Below, piece by piece: positions 54,485 through 64,000 of a DNA stretch of 64,000 bases. Origin of the DNA: Pelobates cultripes (lineage: Eukaryota; Chordata; Amphibia; Anura; Pelobatidae). A program made the position numbers and the translations under genes. The number at the start of each line of letters is the position of its first letter. The stretch's first letter is position 1. The notes below the pieces were generated by a model, which saw only the letters and a program-made list of their open reading frames with translations, was not told where the DNA came from and made no database searches. Location: contig OW240913.1 of the NCBI GenBank assembly GCA_933207985.1, forward strand, positions 261,418,439-261,482,438. Reading direction: 5' to 3'.

Positions 54485-54897
54485 TAACGACAAACACTGA
54501 ATTTGGATGAAACAGGCCACAGCATTTATTAAACATGAGACTGTAGGACTCATTTAACTTTTATTAACTTTATCATTTAATTATAACCAGAGATAAATAC
54601 ATAAATAATCCATAACTTAACATACAAATGAACACATAGGCCCTACTGACTTTACATAAACATCCTTGCCAATGAACAAGACCACGTGCCTATGCACCAA
54701 CTTGCCCACTGGGTTCTCACCTCCCCCCCTCATCCAAACCAAATATCCTTTTCCTTTTAATGTTTGCCACCAGCCGGCTTTTAGCTTGGTAGACACGTCC
54801 AAGTCGGTAACTGATAACTGAAAAGTTTACCCTACAGAGAGGGGAGGTTGAGACCAAACCTTATCCATATAACACTCAGTATAATAGCCCCCAATAC

Positions 54898-55480
54898 CTA
54901 TTGGCAAGGACAGGCCCCCCGCCACAACCCCGCAGTTTTACGCTTAAAATCAGCAGGTGCCTCACCCAAACCACTCAAGGCCTGTTCCACTGCTTCCTGT
55001 ATAGCAAGATTAAAAAGGTCAAGCCCGTCCTCCGTGAGGTGCACGCCATCACCCCGAAATAAATTTGCGCCTCCCATTCGAACACCCTGTGGTGAACTGG
55101 GATCCCTTTCACCCACAAGACAAACTTAGAGACCCTCCTATTTAATTTAATACAGCTTTACTCCATGGCTCTCTGACTATGGGCTCGCTGCCAGTAGTTA
55201 CGGGACATGACCTCCGACCAAATGAGTCGCACGTCAGGAAACAGAACTAAGATGCGTGCCAAGTCCCTCTTAATAGCATCCGACAACCCCCATTATAGGC
55301 ATTGTCCCAAGATAATTATCCCCCAGGTGAATAACTAGGACGCTCGGTGCACCCAGAGGGCGGGAGAGCTGAACCAGCTCCGGGAGATGCCAAACCCATT
55401 TCATACCAAACCAATGAACCACCGCTTCAGAAGGCGTGAAAACCTAAGAGCTCACCTCCCGGACAGACAGCTTCACGCCT
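54898..55480 (-). pseudogene. Ngaro hydrolase domain (SGNH-like)
   Basis: Reading down from about 55440: VVHWFGMKWVWHLPEL, then SVLVIHLGDNYLG, RDLARILVLFPDVRLIWSEV, MSRNYWQRA, and in a shifted frame GGANLFRGDGVHLTEDGLDLFN. The DGVHLT block matches the D-x-x-H catalytic block V of SGNH hydrolases. The HLGDNYLG block corresponds to block III, normally GxND; here it reads GDN. Two or more shifts interrupt it. Such hydrolase ORFs are known in vertebrate Ngaro elements; their role in retrotransposition is not settled. Confidence 0.72.
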
Positions 55481-55550
55481 CGTGGCCCAGTATACATACG
55501 AGTGCCAATCACCCACTCCCTGGGGGGAGTTGCACCTGTAGAGAGAAACA

Positions 55551-56211
55551 TCAATTCAGGAGGCAGGAAGGATAACCATATGAAACAAAATGCCCAGATG
55601 CCCACCTCCCTACCCTCTGAACCGCTTGCGCCGGCATACCCAGCCTAGAAGCCTCCCTGGCAGCGCCAATCCGAAAGAAATGCCCACAATATTCCTTGCT
55701 GTCAATCCCCAGGACCTTCAGCCCCAAACGAAAGACCCAAATAAAATTGGAAATGAGAAAGAAAGTTCCCATCCTCATGTACCAAAAGAGGGCCCGTGCA
55801 TACCAGGCACAGCTCACAGTACTCCCTAAAGGAAGAAACGGGGCAAATAGCCAAACCCGGGACAGCACCCAAGCGAACCCACTTATCCTTCCTGAGGACA
55901 TCCGTCATCGAGCATCGGATCTTAAATGCAATTTGATCCTCAGCGCACTGAACATTGGCAAACACCCCACCACTGCAGCGCCTAGTAGGGCACACCAATT
56001 ACCCAATCCGCATAACCCCAAAGAATGCCAGGGAATAGGCCAATGCGAATAGACGGGCCTCAAAAACAGAGTAATAGACCAGAGGAAGCACTCCACACAA
56101 TCTTGTCAATAGCACAGCGGAGACTGGCCTTCTTGCGTCCGCTGAAGAAATCCGACGCCTCAAGCCTTTCAGCGCCTGGCACACCAAAACGCCTTGGTAG
56201 AGTCTTCCCAC
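55551..56211 (-). pseudogene. Tyrosine recombinase domain
   Basis: Box I is YSLAFFGVMRIG followed by an in-frame TAA where the family has Glu (R-I-G-E), then LVCPTRRCSGGVF continues in the same frame. A frameshift follows near 55760. The last piece has box II HFFRIGAAREASRLGMPA with the H-x-x-R, then RVGRWASGHFVSYGYPS with the Trp and candidate nucleophile Tyr. All of R, H-x-x-R and Y are still recognisable but in two frames. The enzyme would integrate a circular cDNA without target duplication. Confidence 0.85.
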
Positions 56212-56479
56212 CCCTGTAGCTTGAACAGGAAGCTAAGACCCAAAAAATGTGAGGAGATTGCAGAGGGAGACTTACCCACGGACTCCCAGTGATCCAAGAG
56301 CTGCAAAAGTCCTGTGAGGCGGGCAGCCAGGGTACCAAAACCACCCTGATCATGCTCCTATGTGCCCTATTCACACCACACCTTACTGTATCGAGTCCAC
56401 GTGGCCCTGGAAACAGAATGCCATGTATATGCTCAGCCCTACAATACACGTTTAGACATAAACATCAGAGCACCAACCG

Positions 56480-57620
56480 CTAAAGCAAGTGAACTACTAG
56501 AGGGGAGAAGGCAGTCAACCGATTGATAGCTTGAACAACCCCCAGATTGTCACTATGAAAAACAACCCGTTTATCCCAAAACTGGGACCCCCAAACCTCC
56601 ACCGCCACCAGAATGGGGAAGAGCTCTAGGAAAACCAGATTCTTAGTGAGGCCAGAGACATGCCAACTGTCCTGCCAAGAGGCAGCACAACAACTAGAGC
56701 CCAGAATCGCCCCAAACCCCACAAAAAGCACAGCATCTGTAAAGTGGTGTAGCTCCGTGTTTGAGACCTCAGGCGCTTGCCAATAGGAACGGCCATTATG
56801 ACAGCCAGGAAGGAGTCCCAGACCGCCAGATCCTCCCGCAGAGGCAGAGTCAGACGAATAAAGTGCCAGAGTCCGGTGACCCCGGACGTCGCCGCAGCCA
56901 TACTCCTGTTAAAGACCCGCCCCATCAGCATGGTACTACAGGTAAAATTCAGCTTGCCCAGCAGCGACTGCAGATTCCACAACTGGATCTTACGCAACCC
57001 TAGGGCAATAGACACTGCCCGCCGCAAACCTAGAATCTTATTCAAAGGACAAACTGCATTCTCCCGCCACAGAATCAATATCAATGACCAAGAGACACGT
57101 GATGGGACCCACCATTTTGTCGTGGGCCAAAAGGACGCAAAAGCATCGAAAAACATCCCCCAAAACCCGCAGCAGCGCACAGGCTGGCGAATCGGCAGGA
57201 CCCACACAAAGAAAGACACAGAGGTAATGCAGCAGGGAGTAGATCCCTCCTAACAACCCACTCCAAGAATGTACTGAAGCACTCAATGTAGAAACAGGAT
57301 ATCGAACAACCCATCAGAGGCACATATCCACATAGTACATGTCTTCAAAAACACAACTCAGAAGATGATTACATTCTGGATGCACTGGCAGCAAAAGGCA
57401 TGTCGATTCCACGTTGGCCTTGGCCAACAAGAACCCAGGGCCTGTGGCTCTGACCATGCAGACTGCCGTGTCAAAGGACACATAGGACACCCGGCAGAGT
57501 TCCGAAGAGATGTCATCATTCACCGAACCCCCGCGAGGGTACGACAAATGATGACGCAAACTGTATTTCCCCTGCTCCTTTTTGGGCACCACGCCCAAGG
57601 GGAGACCCGCAAGTCTGTAA
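56480..57620 (-). pseudogene. Ngaro RT and RNase H, mutated
   Basis: RT fragments: LGVVPKKE-like start (MGVVPKKEQGKYSLRHHLSY), PRGGSVNDDISSELC, FLLAKANVESTCLLLPVHPE, then LMGCSISCFYIECFSTFLEW, and HYLCVFLCVGPADSP where functional elements have YLDDF. Thumb: WNLQSLLGKLNFTCSTMLMG and RVFNRSMAAATSGV. RNase H: LVFLELFPILVAVEVWGSQF and VVFHSDNLGVVQAINR with its acidic residues. Frameshifts separate the blocks, and the two catalytic Asp of the RT are replaced by Cys-Val. Confidence 0.85.
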
Positions 57621-57639
57621 AAGGGGGGTCACTAAAGGG

Positions 57640-59100
57640 ACCCGCCATGCAACCCAGAGGCACCTCCTTGCTAGCTTCTCCGGAACCACATGCGGGAAAT
57701 TCCGAACCGAACGAAGGTTCCAAACCAGCAGCGAAGGGGGGCGACAAGTGAAAGGAATCCAGAAACCGTGCTCAAAGCCGTCCAACAGAACTTCGGCAGC
57801 CCGACCATATCTATAACTGGTGAGCCATGGGTGAATCGCGCTTACGACCACCGGCATTGTCACCTTTAGACCCCAGATGGAGCCTTCGTGCTTGAAACGG
57901 CACGATGCTCCCCATTTGCAATGACTGTCATTAATTTTCCAACAACAGCCTGGCGTCTGTTGCGTGGCCGATGAGGCAGAGGATGCACCCCACCCGCTCC
58001 CCCAAGAAAGGACGAGAAACCACCTTGCTACATCGCCGGGCGTGTCATGATGGAGAGCCAGAGGCCAATGTACATCTGGTTCCAGGAAATTGAGGGGCGC
58101 ACTGCCAACCATTGACGGATTTGCTTGTCACCACCCCAGCCCGCCATAGGTACGACAAGCAGTCCAAATGGTGTCCTGGTAGCAGAGCAATGTGGAGCAC
58201 TTCTGCGGAACCTTTTCACAATGACACTAGGCAGTATGGAAAAAGCGCAAATCCAATTTCTGAATGTCTTGGGGATCTTCCAGTATTTTTCTTTGTCTTT
58301 TTCTGATACCTTGCTGTCCGGAGCCTCCTCCAATGGCAGGAGGGAGAAAATCTCAACAAATTCTCCCTTCCAAATTTTTTCCATAACTTCCTGCTTGAGG
58401 TGCAAACCCAGAGGCCCGGACAAACACATAAGCGGACCCCGCGATACGTCAGAAAAACCTGGAGATTCACCCGTCGTCGGGGAAACCTCCATGATAGCAG
58501 TACCCAACACCGCAGGATGAACTCTAGCAGGGACACTAAACATGGGCGAGGGGAACCCCATGACCCCTTGAACAGCCTGTACTCCTTGTGGCTGCTGAGC
58601 GGTTGACCAAACCGACCAAAGCTGGCTCTCCACCACCCAATGGTGGCACAGCCATGCCCTGTGGGGGCCCACTCACCACCGCCGGACCTGTCACCAGTCT
58701 GCCATTGCGCCAACCGCGTGGTGCCCGGGAAGGCCTCCCAGACACCCCAGGCTGTCTTGGCGGTGCAGGCCATCGTCTTGCGCTCCCGGGCCGCTGTTCA
58801 TTGCCGGGGGGCATGCAGGAAACCTCGGGGGGAGCAGGCCGCGTGTCGGACAGGGCAGACACGAGGGCCTGGTGGCGCCGCGGGCCCGGGCTCTGGCTCA
58901 GATAACAGGTAAGCGTTCTCGTGCAGCCTATAGGGGCAGTGGCCGCATGGGAGGCCCCAGCAGAGGCCATGTCATGGGGGGGAACTACACTGGGGGCCAA
59001 ACCAGGCTGGAGGTGAGCAAATTGCTCACGGAGATGCCTACCCCCATCCAGGGCAGCTGAAGCTCTGAGGGCAGACAGTATTGCTTCTACATCCATCCTC
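57640..59100 (-). pseudogene. Ngaro gag-like protein with CCCH zinc finger
   Basis: N-terminal part near 59097 reads MDVEAILSALRASAALDGGR. The conserved core is EKIWKGEFVEIFSLLPLEEA, then FRNWICAFSILPSVI and IRQWLAVRPSISWNQMYIGL. A finger CWKINDSHCKWGASCRFKH has spacing C-x7-C-x5-C-x3-H at about 57890-57944. Pieces lie in at least three frames. In the family this protein packages element RNA. Confidence 0.78.
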
Positions 59101-59204
59101 AAGCAGAAAGTTCCCAAAGGCCCAGGACAAACATCAGCAACAGAGTAAGGGTAAGTTGTTTGCTGGCCCATCTCCCAAGAGGCACTGAGGTAAGATGATC
59201 CCTA

Positions 59205-59262
59205 CACCACTCCCAAATACATAACCACTCCCAAATACATAACCACTCCCATACACACATAC
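59205..59262. repeat. Short tandem repeat
   Basis: Three units of ccactcccaaatacataa, the last one diverged. Confidence 0.85.
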
Positions 59263-59645
59263 AACAATACAAACAAGCATCCATCCCCACACTCATACAT
59301 GTGCCCTTGTCCTCTTAGCTGTGCTATCTCTACCCGAGCAGATTGGTCTGTTATGGGCATCACCAGAGACATAAGTTGGGTTACTTGCGACACCCTCCGT
59401 AGATTTTCCCACCCTTCCCATACTTTCCAATATTAGGAGGTATGTATAAGGATGTATTTTTGTGGTATTAAGCATGGCATATATATATACAAACGCAGAT
59501 ACTTACTATACTACAGTTGCACCACTATTTCTCACAGAAACCATTTTAAATATGTCTTCGAAGTGTATTCAAAGCAGTGAAGATATATTGTGCATACCTA
59601 AAAATATGGCCTAGGAGTGGGGTGAATAGTTGGTTTAAGAGGCTT

Positions 59646-59830
59646 AATTATTATTATTTAAAAATCGCCAACAAGTTTCGTAGCGCTGTACAGTGGGTGG
59701 ACTAACAGACACATTTGTAACCAGACAAGTTCAATGCACAGGAACAGAGGGATTGAGGGCCCTACTCAATGAGCTTACGTGCAAGTGGAGTGGGTATAGT
59801 GACACAAAAGGTAAGGGTAGGGTATAAAAG
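59646..59830 (-). mobile_element. L2-type LINE 3' end
   Basis: Begins attattattatttaaaaatc and contains 'gtagcgctgtacagtgggtg' and 'ctactcaatgagcttacgtg', matching the 3' part of the LINE at 8693-10320. Short, 5'-truncated copy. Confidence 0.65.
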
Positions 59831-61169
59831 TTGGTTGCTAGGATAATATTAATTGAGGGCTTAGTGTTTTGTTTTGATGACAGTTTCAGGAGCTCAAACA
59901 TTCTTTAAAAAGTCTGGTATGTCTAAAATAATAATAATGGGGTGCAAAGTTTATAGCAATTTGTTGTGTCTCTTAGGTTTCCACTGCCATTCTGCTTTGC
60001 TCTGCCTGTCCACAACTAGTCTCCTCAGTGAGTAGCATCTGGAATCAGGAGCAACAAATTGATATTGACATACAGGGAACATGACACCCTTGATATATCC
60101 ACTGTCTGTGATATCCCTCGCTGGTTGATTGATATATGCCCAGTCTGTGATATCCCTGGCTGGATGAATTATATACCACCAGTCTCTCTGGGATACACCG
60201 GGCTGGATAGGTGATTTATCAAAAGTCTACGCGTGCTATACCTGGCTGGATAGGTGATATATCCCTAGTCTCCATGTGCTATACATGGCTGGATATGTGA
60301 TATATCCATAGTCTCTATGTGATATCCCTGCCTGGATGGATAATATATGCCCAGATTTTATATAATATCCCTGGATGGATAATATGTTTTATGATATCAC
60401 TGGTTAGATTGATGATATATCCCTCGATGTGGTATCTGTGGCTGGATGGATGGTAAGGATACCAAATTAAGGAGCTATCTTCAGAATAGCTGACAGACAA
60501 AATAAAATAAAAAAAAAAAGCCCTTTTCTTAATTGTTCTCTTTCAGTTGCTTAGTAGATAATGCCCTAATTTGCACGCATACCAACATTAGGAAACCATC
60601 AACTGAACAGATGAAAGAGCAACATTTAAAAAGCCCTTATTTGATTTTTATTTTATTTGACAAAACCGAAATAAGAAACTTAGCTAAGATATATAAAACT
60701 GATTTTTCATTAAGAGCAAGTCTGTTGTGGTGTACTGAAAAATATGAACTGGTAGGCCTGAAACATAGGACAAAAAAATATCAATACCACCTATGTTAGA
60801 ATAGAAATAATTAACAAAGCGCTCCTCCCTCCTCATTATTAGGACTACTTGTACCTTGACTGATTAAGCACCTGAATCTGTTTTCACCCAGTTTGTTAGG
60901 AAGATAAGCAATAAAGTAATTGATTGGTAAGATTTGGGTAAATATTATACTGCAACCCAGTGAAGAATGTTCAAAACATGAAACTATGCTGGATGTAAGA
61001 TAATGTATTAGATATAAGTACTGCTTCCATCTAGCTGCTGTTAGGCAATACCGTCTCTTCCCACTGGCCTATGTCTCGTGCATAATCCAAAACTGGACTT
61101 GAAAACAATCAACTCCTAATCCCCTCTTCTTTGTCTCCTCCACTCTTTCATTCCACGTGTTGAAGCTAA
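59831..61169. other. Intronic sequence with a degenerate minisatellite
   Basis: From about 60090 to 60460 units of roughly 55-60 bases recur, each with 'tgatatatcc', 'agtct' and 'ctggctgga'. After that the sequence is AT-rich. An 88-codon open frame at 60533 is not a SULT exon and has no known domain. Confidence 0.55.
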
Positions 61170-62090
61170 AGTTATATAAAACAATAAATAGTTGCAGCGC
61201 ACCCAGACTACAAAACAATATATAATACAAAGAAGGCTACTAAAATGCCTATCTGAGAATAAATATGGGGATTTAGTTCCACCATATGGCCATATGTTGT
61301 TAAGCCCACCACTACTTTCAAAGTACCCCAATATTGGTGGGTCCTACACTAAAAATGTGGGGGAACAAATTAAATAGTACTAGTGTTGAAAATTACAAGT
61401 GTTAAATTAAATCCTGATAAGAGCATAGTGAGTATACAAAAATGAGTGATAAAAGCAATTAAAAACAGTGTTAAAACTAAACAAATAATGTGTTAGTGCT
61501 AAAAAGAGTATACTCACTATAGCAGATGATATCTGTGCTGACTAGAAAAAATAATAAAAGTGACTAGACTACTGAGAAACTCCTCCTATTTATACACACC
61601 TGTGGCCACCTCTAAAGGAGCCTCTGAAGTTGGGGGGCCTGGGCGGGGTGCTTAACCCCTAAGGAATCTGGTCTGGATTCCAAATATAATGTATACAGAA
61701 AAAGCTAAAGAAGCTAAAGTTATAGGCATAAACAACAGTAATACGAGGCTGCACCAAAATGTGGACGACAGATATTATAAAACATATAAATTAGACATAA
61801 AAAGAATGCAAACAGAATAGTTGGTATTGTATATAAAATAGTCCAAAAAGATTAGAAGTTGCACTGTGGCAATAAATGTATTTTAAGGTGCTTTTGATTA
61901 AGGGGTCTCCTCTCTGTTTAAAGTAGTCTGATTGTTCTAGTTATATGGAAGACATAAGATAAGAGACCAATCGTACAGCGTGTAAGGGACAATATATGTG
62001 ATAAAAAGATAAATATATTCCACTCACATTTAAATGAACTATAGCCAGCTCAGGTATAACAGGCGTACAGCGGAATAATCCCTGGGGGGA
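61170..62090. repeat. PLE-terminus-like fragments
   Basis: Contains 'aaatagttgcagcgcaccca' at the left and, at the right, 'ccactcacatttaaatgaac', 'tatagccagctcaggtataa' and 'cggaataatccc', the latter shared with 49140-49200. No coding remnant was seen. Confidence 0.4.
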
Positions 62091-63690
62091 GGGAATGAGA
62101 CACATGGGGTGGGAGGAGACATGTAGGGGCTGGGGGGGGAAAAAACATATGGAAGAACTGAGGGGGATGAGACACATGGAGGGGTTAGGAAAAATTAGAC
62201 ACATGGAGGGGCTGGGGGGAGATAGACACGTAGAGGAACAGGGAGAAATGAGACCCATGGAGGGGCTGGGGGAAGATTAGACATGTGGAGAGGCTGAGGG
62301 GATAAGACATATGGAGGCACTGAGGGGACTGACACTCTTGGAGGAGCTGGGAATGAGACACATAGGGGGGCTGGAGGGACACAAAGAGACATAAAGGGGC
62401 TGGGAAGAAAGAGACAAGGTGCTGGGGGGAAGAGACACACAGAGAGGCTGGGAAGGGGAGAAAGAGATGCAGAAAAGGGTTGAGGGGAAAGAGGCACAAA
62501 AGAAACACAGAGGGGCTGGGAACAGGACAAGAGACAGACAGGGGCTTGGGAGGGAAAGACACCCAGAACACAAAAAAAAAAAAACACACCACAGAGTGGC
62601 TGGGGAAGAGGCAAAAGAAACAGACAGGGGCTTGGGGGGAGGGGGGAGACACCCAGAGGGGCTGCGGGATTTCATACTGGGGGAGGGACAAAAGAGACAG
62701 ACATGGTCTAGAATGGTCAAAAGAGACAGACAGGGTCTGGGGAAGAGGTAAAAGAGACAAACATGGGCTGGGGGACATACCCAGAGTGGCTGAGGGTGGG
62801 ACAGAGGGGTTGTGAGGAGAACAGATGCTAAGAACTGGAGGGATAAAGAGACAGAGAAATACATAAAAGGGGCTGATGGGAAAATGAGACATAGTGGGGG
62901 TGGGGAAGGGAGGAAAGAGGCACACAAAGGGGTTGATGAAGGGGAAGAGACAGAGAGGCAAGGGAAGTGGAGAAAAAGCTGCATAAAAGGGTGGGGGAGA
63001 AAGAGACACAAGTGCTGGGGGGAAAGTGATACGCAACGGGGCTGGAAGGGAGCAAGAGACACACAAAGCAGCTGGAGGGAAGAAAGAGATACAACAAGGG
63101 AAAACATTGGTGGTTAAGATATACTAAAGAGGAATGTAAGACAAAAGTTGGATAAGATACACTAAAGGGGGTAAGACATTCAAACAAGAAGACAAGAAAC
63201 ACAAAAGGGGGTAAGAAATTCAAGAGGAGGATTAAGGGACACACAGATAAAGATGCATTTTCAGGGGGAATTCAGAGAGGGGGAACAAAATACATCTTTG
63301 TGTAGTAAAAAATCCTTGCTCCACCCCTGGCAGTAGCAAAGTAGCAAAACATAACAGTACTGTGCAGCCAGCTCCACAGCCACAAACCTCATGGGCTGGG
63401 GGGAGACACCCAGATGGACTGAAGGGACACACACAGAGAGAAAGAGACCAGGCGCTGGGGGGAAGTGGAGAGAAAGTGACAAGGTGCTGAGACATAGAGG
63501 GGATGGGAAAGGGGAGAACAAGATACACAAAAGGGGCTGAGGAGAGAAAGAGGAAGGAGGGAAAAATACAAAGAAGGGGCTGAGGTAAGAGTCACACCAT
63601 GGAGATGGGGAAGTGGAGAAAGAGACAAAGTGGCTGGGGAGGGGAAGAGACACACAGAGAAGCTGGGGAGAGGAGAAAGAGATACAAACT
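62090..63690. repeat. Purine-rich degenerate minisatellite
   Basis: About 1.6 kb in which the plus strand is mainly A and G. Variants of 'gagacacatggaggggctgg' and 'gaaagagacacacaaagggg' repeat at irregular 30-60 base intervals. Long open frames on the minus strand (Pro/Ser/Leu/Phe-rich, up to 293 codons) are its translation and are not genes. Confidence 0.85.
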
Positions 63691-64000
63691 ATTATGTGAG
63701 AGAGGATTAGTTTGAAGTACACTGTAGTAGTCAAAACTTGTAAATTCAGCAGCAATTGATAAACTGTAGGTAGTTTAATAAAAACACAAGTAAGACACTT
63801 AGTATAAATCACACTTAAGCATGCAGTATAGTAAAAATAAGTAAAACCTGGAGACAAACTGATGATATAATAAATATGTGAATGCCTGTAGACTGTAGAA
63901 TGCCGGTAGTGTTGATGAACAAGGCTTCAAATAAAGTAATGAAAGCTCGGCCGAACGTAGGCCAAATGTACTAAAGAAAAGTGACTATGTAGCATGGCTC
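63691..64000. other. Unassigned sequence at window end
   Basis: AT-rich; no exon or repeat recognised. Confidence 0.4.

Larger units (their letters stand above)
54485..59180 (-). mobile_element. Ngaro/DIRS-type tyrosine-recombinase retrotransposon, degraded (antisense)
   Basis: Minus-strand order: gag-like protein with a CCCH finger (about 59100-57640), RT (about 57620-56950), RNase H (56731-56480), tyrosine recombinase (56211-55551), and an SGNH-type hydrolase (about 55480-54898). Presence of the hydrolase and absence of a visible DAM-like methyltransferase point to Ngaro rather than classic DIRS. The right side of the + strand near 54520 reads 'ggccacagcatttattaaac', the inverse of an AATAAA-like 3' end. 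The split direct repeats expected at the termini were not resolved. Many frameshifts and stops: inactive. Confidence 0.82.

Noticed and set aside
54245..54487. 80-codon open frame as a host exon
   Set aside because: No domain, no suitable splice sites in view, and it begins in a repeat-like context.
59205..60460. Tandem repeats here as a CRISPR array
   Set aside because: Units are adjacent or degenerate without unique spacers, and the context is vertebrate.
60533..60799. 88-codon open frame as SULT exon 2
   Set aside because: It lacks the W-T-x-Q start and the downstream SULT motifs; no match to sulfotransferases could be seen.
62185..63066. 293-codon Pro/Ser/Phe-rich open frame on the minus strand (and overlapping ones)
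   Set aside because: It is the translation of the purine-rich minisatellite; several frames are open at once and no domain is present.

Overview
The window is vertebrate nuclear DNA, almost certainly from an anuran amphibian. It carries spliced exons of two vertebrate genes, with GT/AG junctions and long introns. The rest is dense repeats of kinds common in frogs: TTAA-flanked MITEs starting TTAAAGG(G/A)..CTATAG, L1-type and L2/CR1-type LINEs, Tc1-like elements, a Penelope-like element (PLE) and a Ngaro-type tyrosine-recombinase retrotransposon. There is no bacterial or phage gene organisation and no CRISPR array.

Host genes. Positions 3240-30529 (+) hold the last four coding exons of ZUP1 (ZUFSP), the K63-ubiquitin-specific C78 peptidase: 3240-3411, 7586-7740, 11093-11313 and 30482-30529. 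Exon three carries the catalytic His and Asp. The last intron is 19.2 kb and is full of nested repeats. At 53111-53270 (+) lies the first coding exon of a cytosolic sulfotransferase (SULT3/amine sulfotransferase-like); I could not find its second exon before the window ends.

Repeats inside ZUP1 introns: MITEs, an antisense 5'-truncated L2/CR1 LINE (8.7-10.3 kb), a TIR element with an internal minisatellite (11.7-12.5 kb) and a clean copy of the same family (13142-13634), a 70-bp-arm inverted repeat (13.9-14.1 kb), a dead Tc1 element (14.9-16.0 kb), and a 2.1-kb TTAA element (17.3-19.4 kb). An 8.2-kb L1-type LINE (20786-29001) has both ORFs open, a 12-bp target-site duplication and an unusually long 2.5-kb inter-ORF spacer. 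It sits inside a third copy of the TIR element and is in sense with ZUP1.

Intergenic part (30.5-53.1 kb): MITEs, a Tc1 element with TA target sites and a broken transposase (32936-34894), and an antisense second L1-type LINE (36.07-48.4 kb) with one in-frame stop and frameshifts. Its endonuclease domain is interrupted by a nearly intact 5.3-kb PLE (39877-45176) flanked by a 14-bp duplication. The PLE has two ORFs: ORF1, and ORF2 with PLE-type RT plus GIY-YIG endonuclease. ORF2 has no usable ATG and overlaps ORF1 in the -1 frame. The overlap contains a U_UUU_UUA slippery heptamer in the correct phase, followed by a 9-bp stem. The 3' terminal region also folds as a hammerhead-ribozyme-like structure. 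These two signals are the most interesting content of the window.

Downstream of the SULT exon: a degraded Ngaro-like element (about 54.5-59.2 kb, antisense: gag with CCCH finger, RT, RNase H, tyrosine recombinase, SGNH-type hydrolase), an L2 3' end, degenerate minisatellites, PLE-like fragments and a 1.6-kb purine-rich minisatellite (62.1-63.7 kb).
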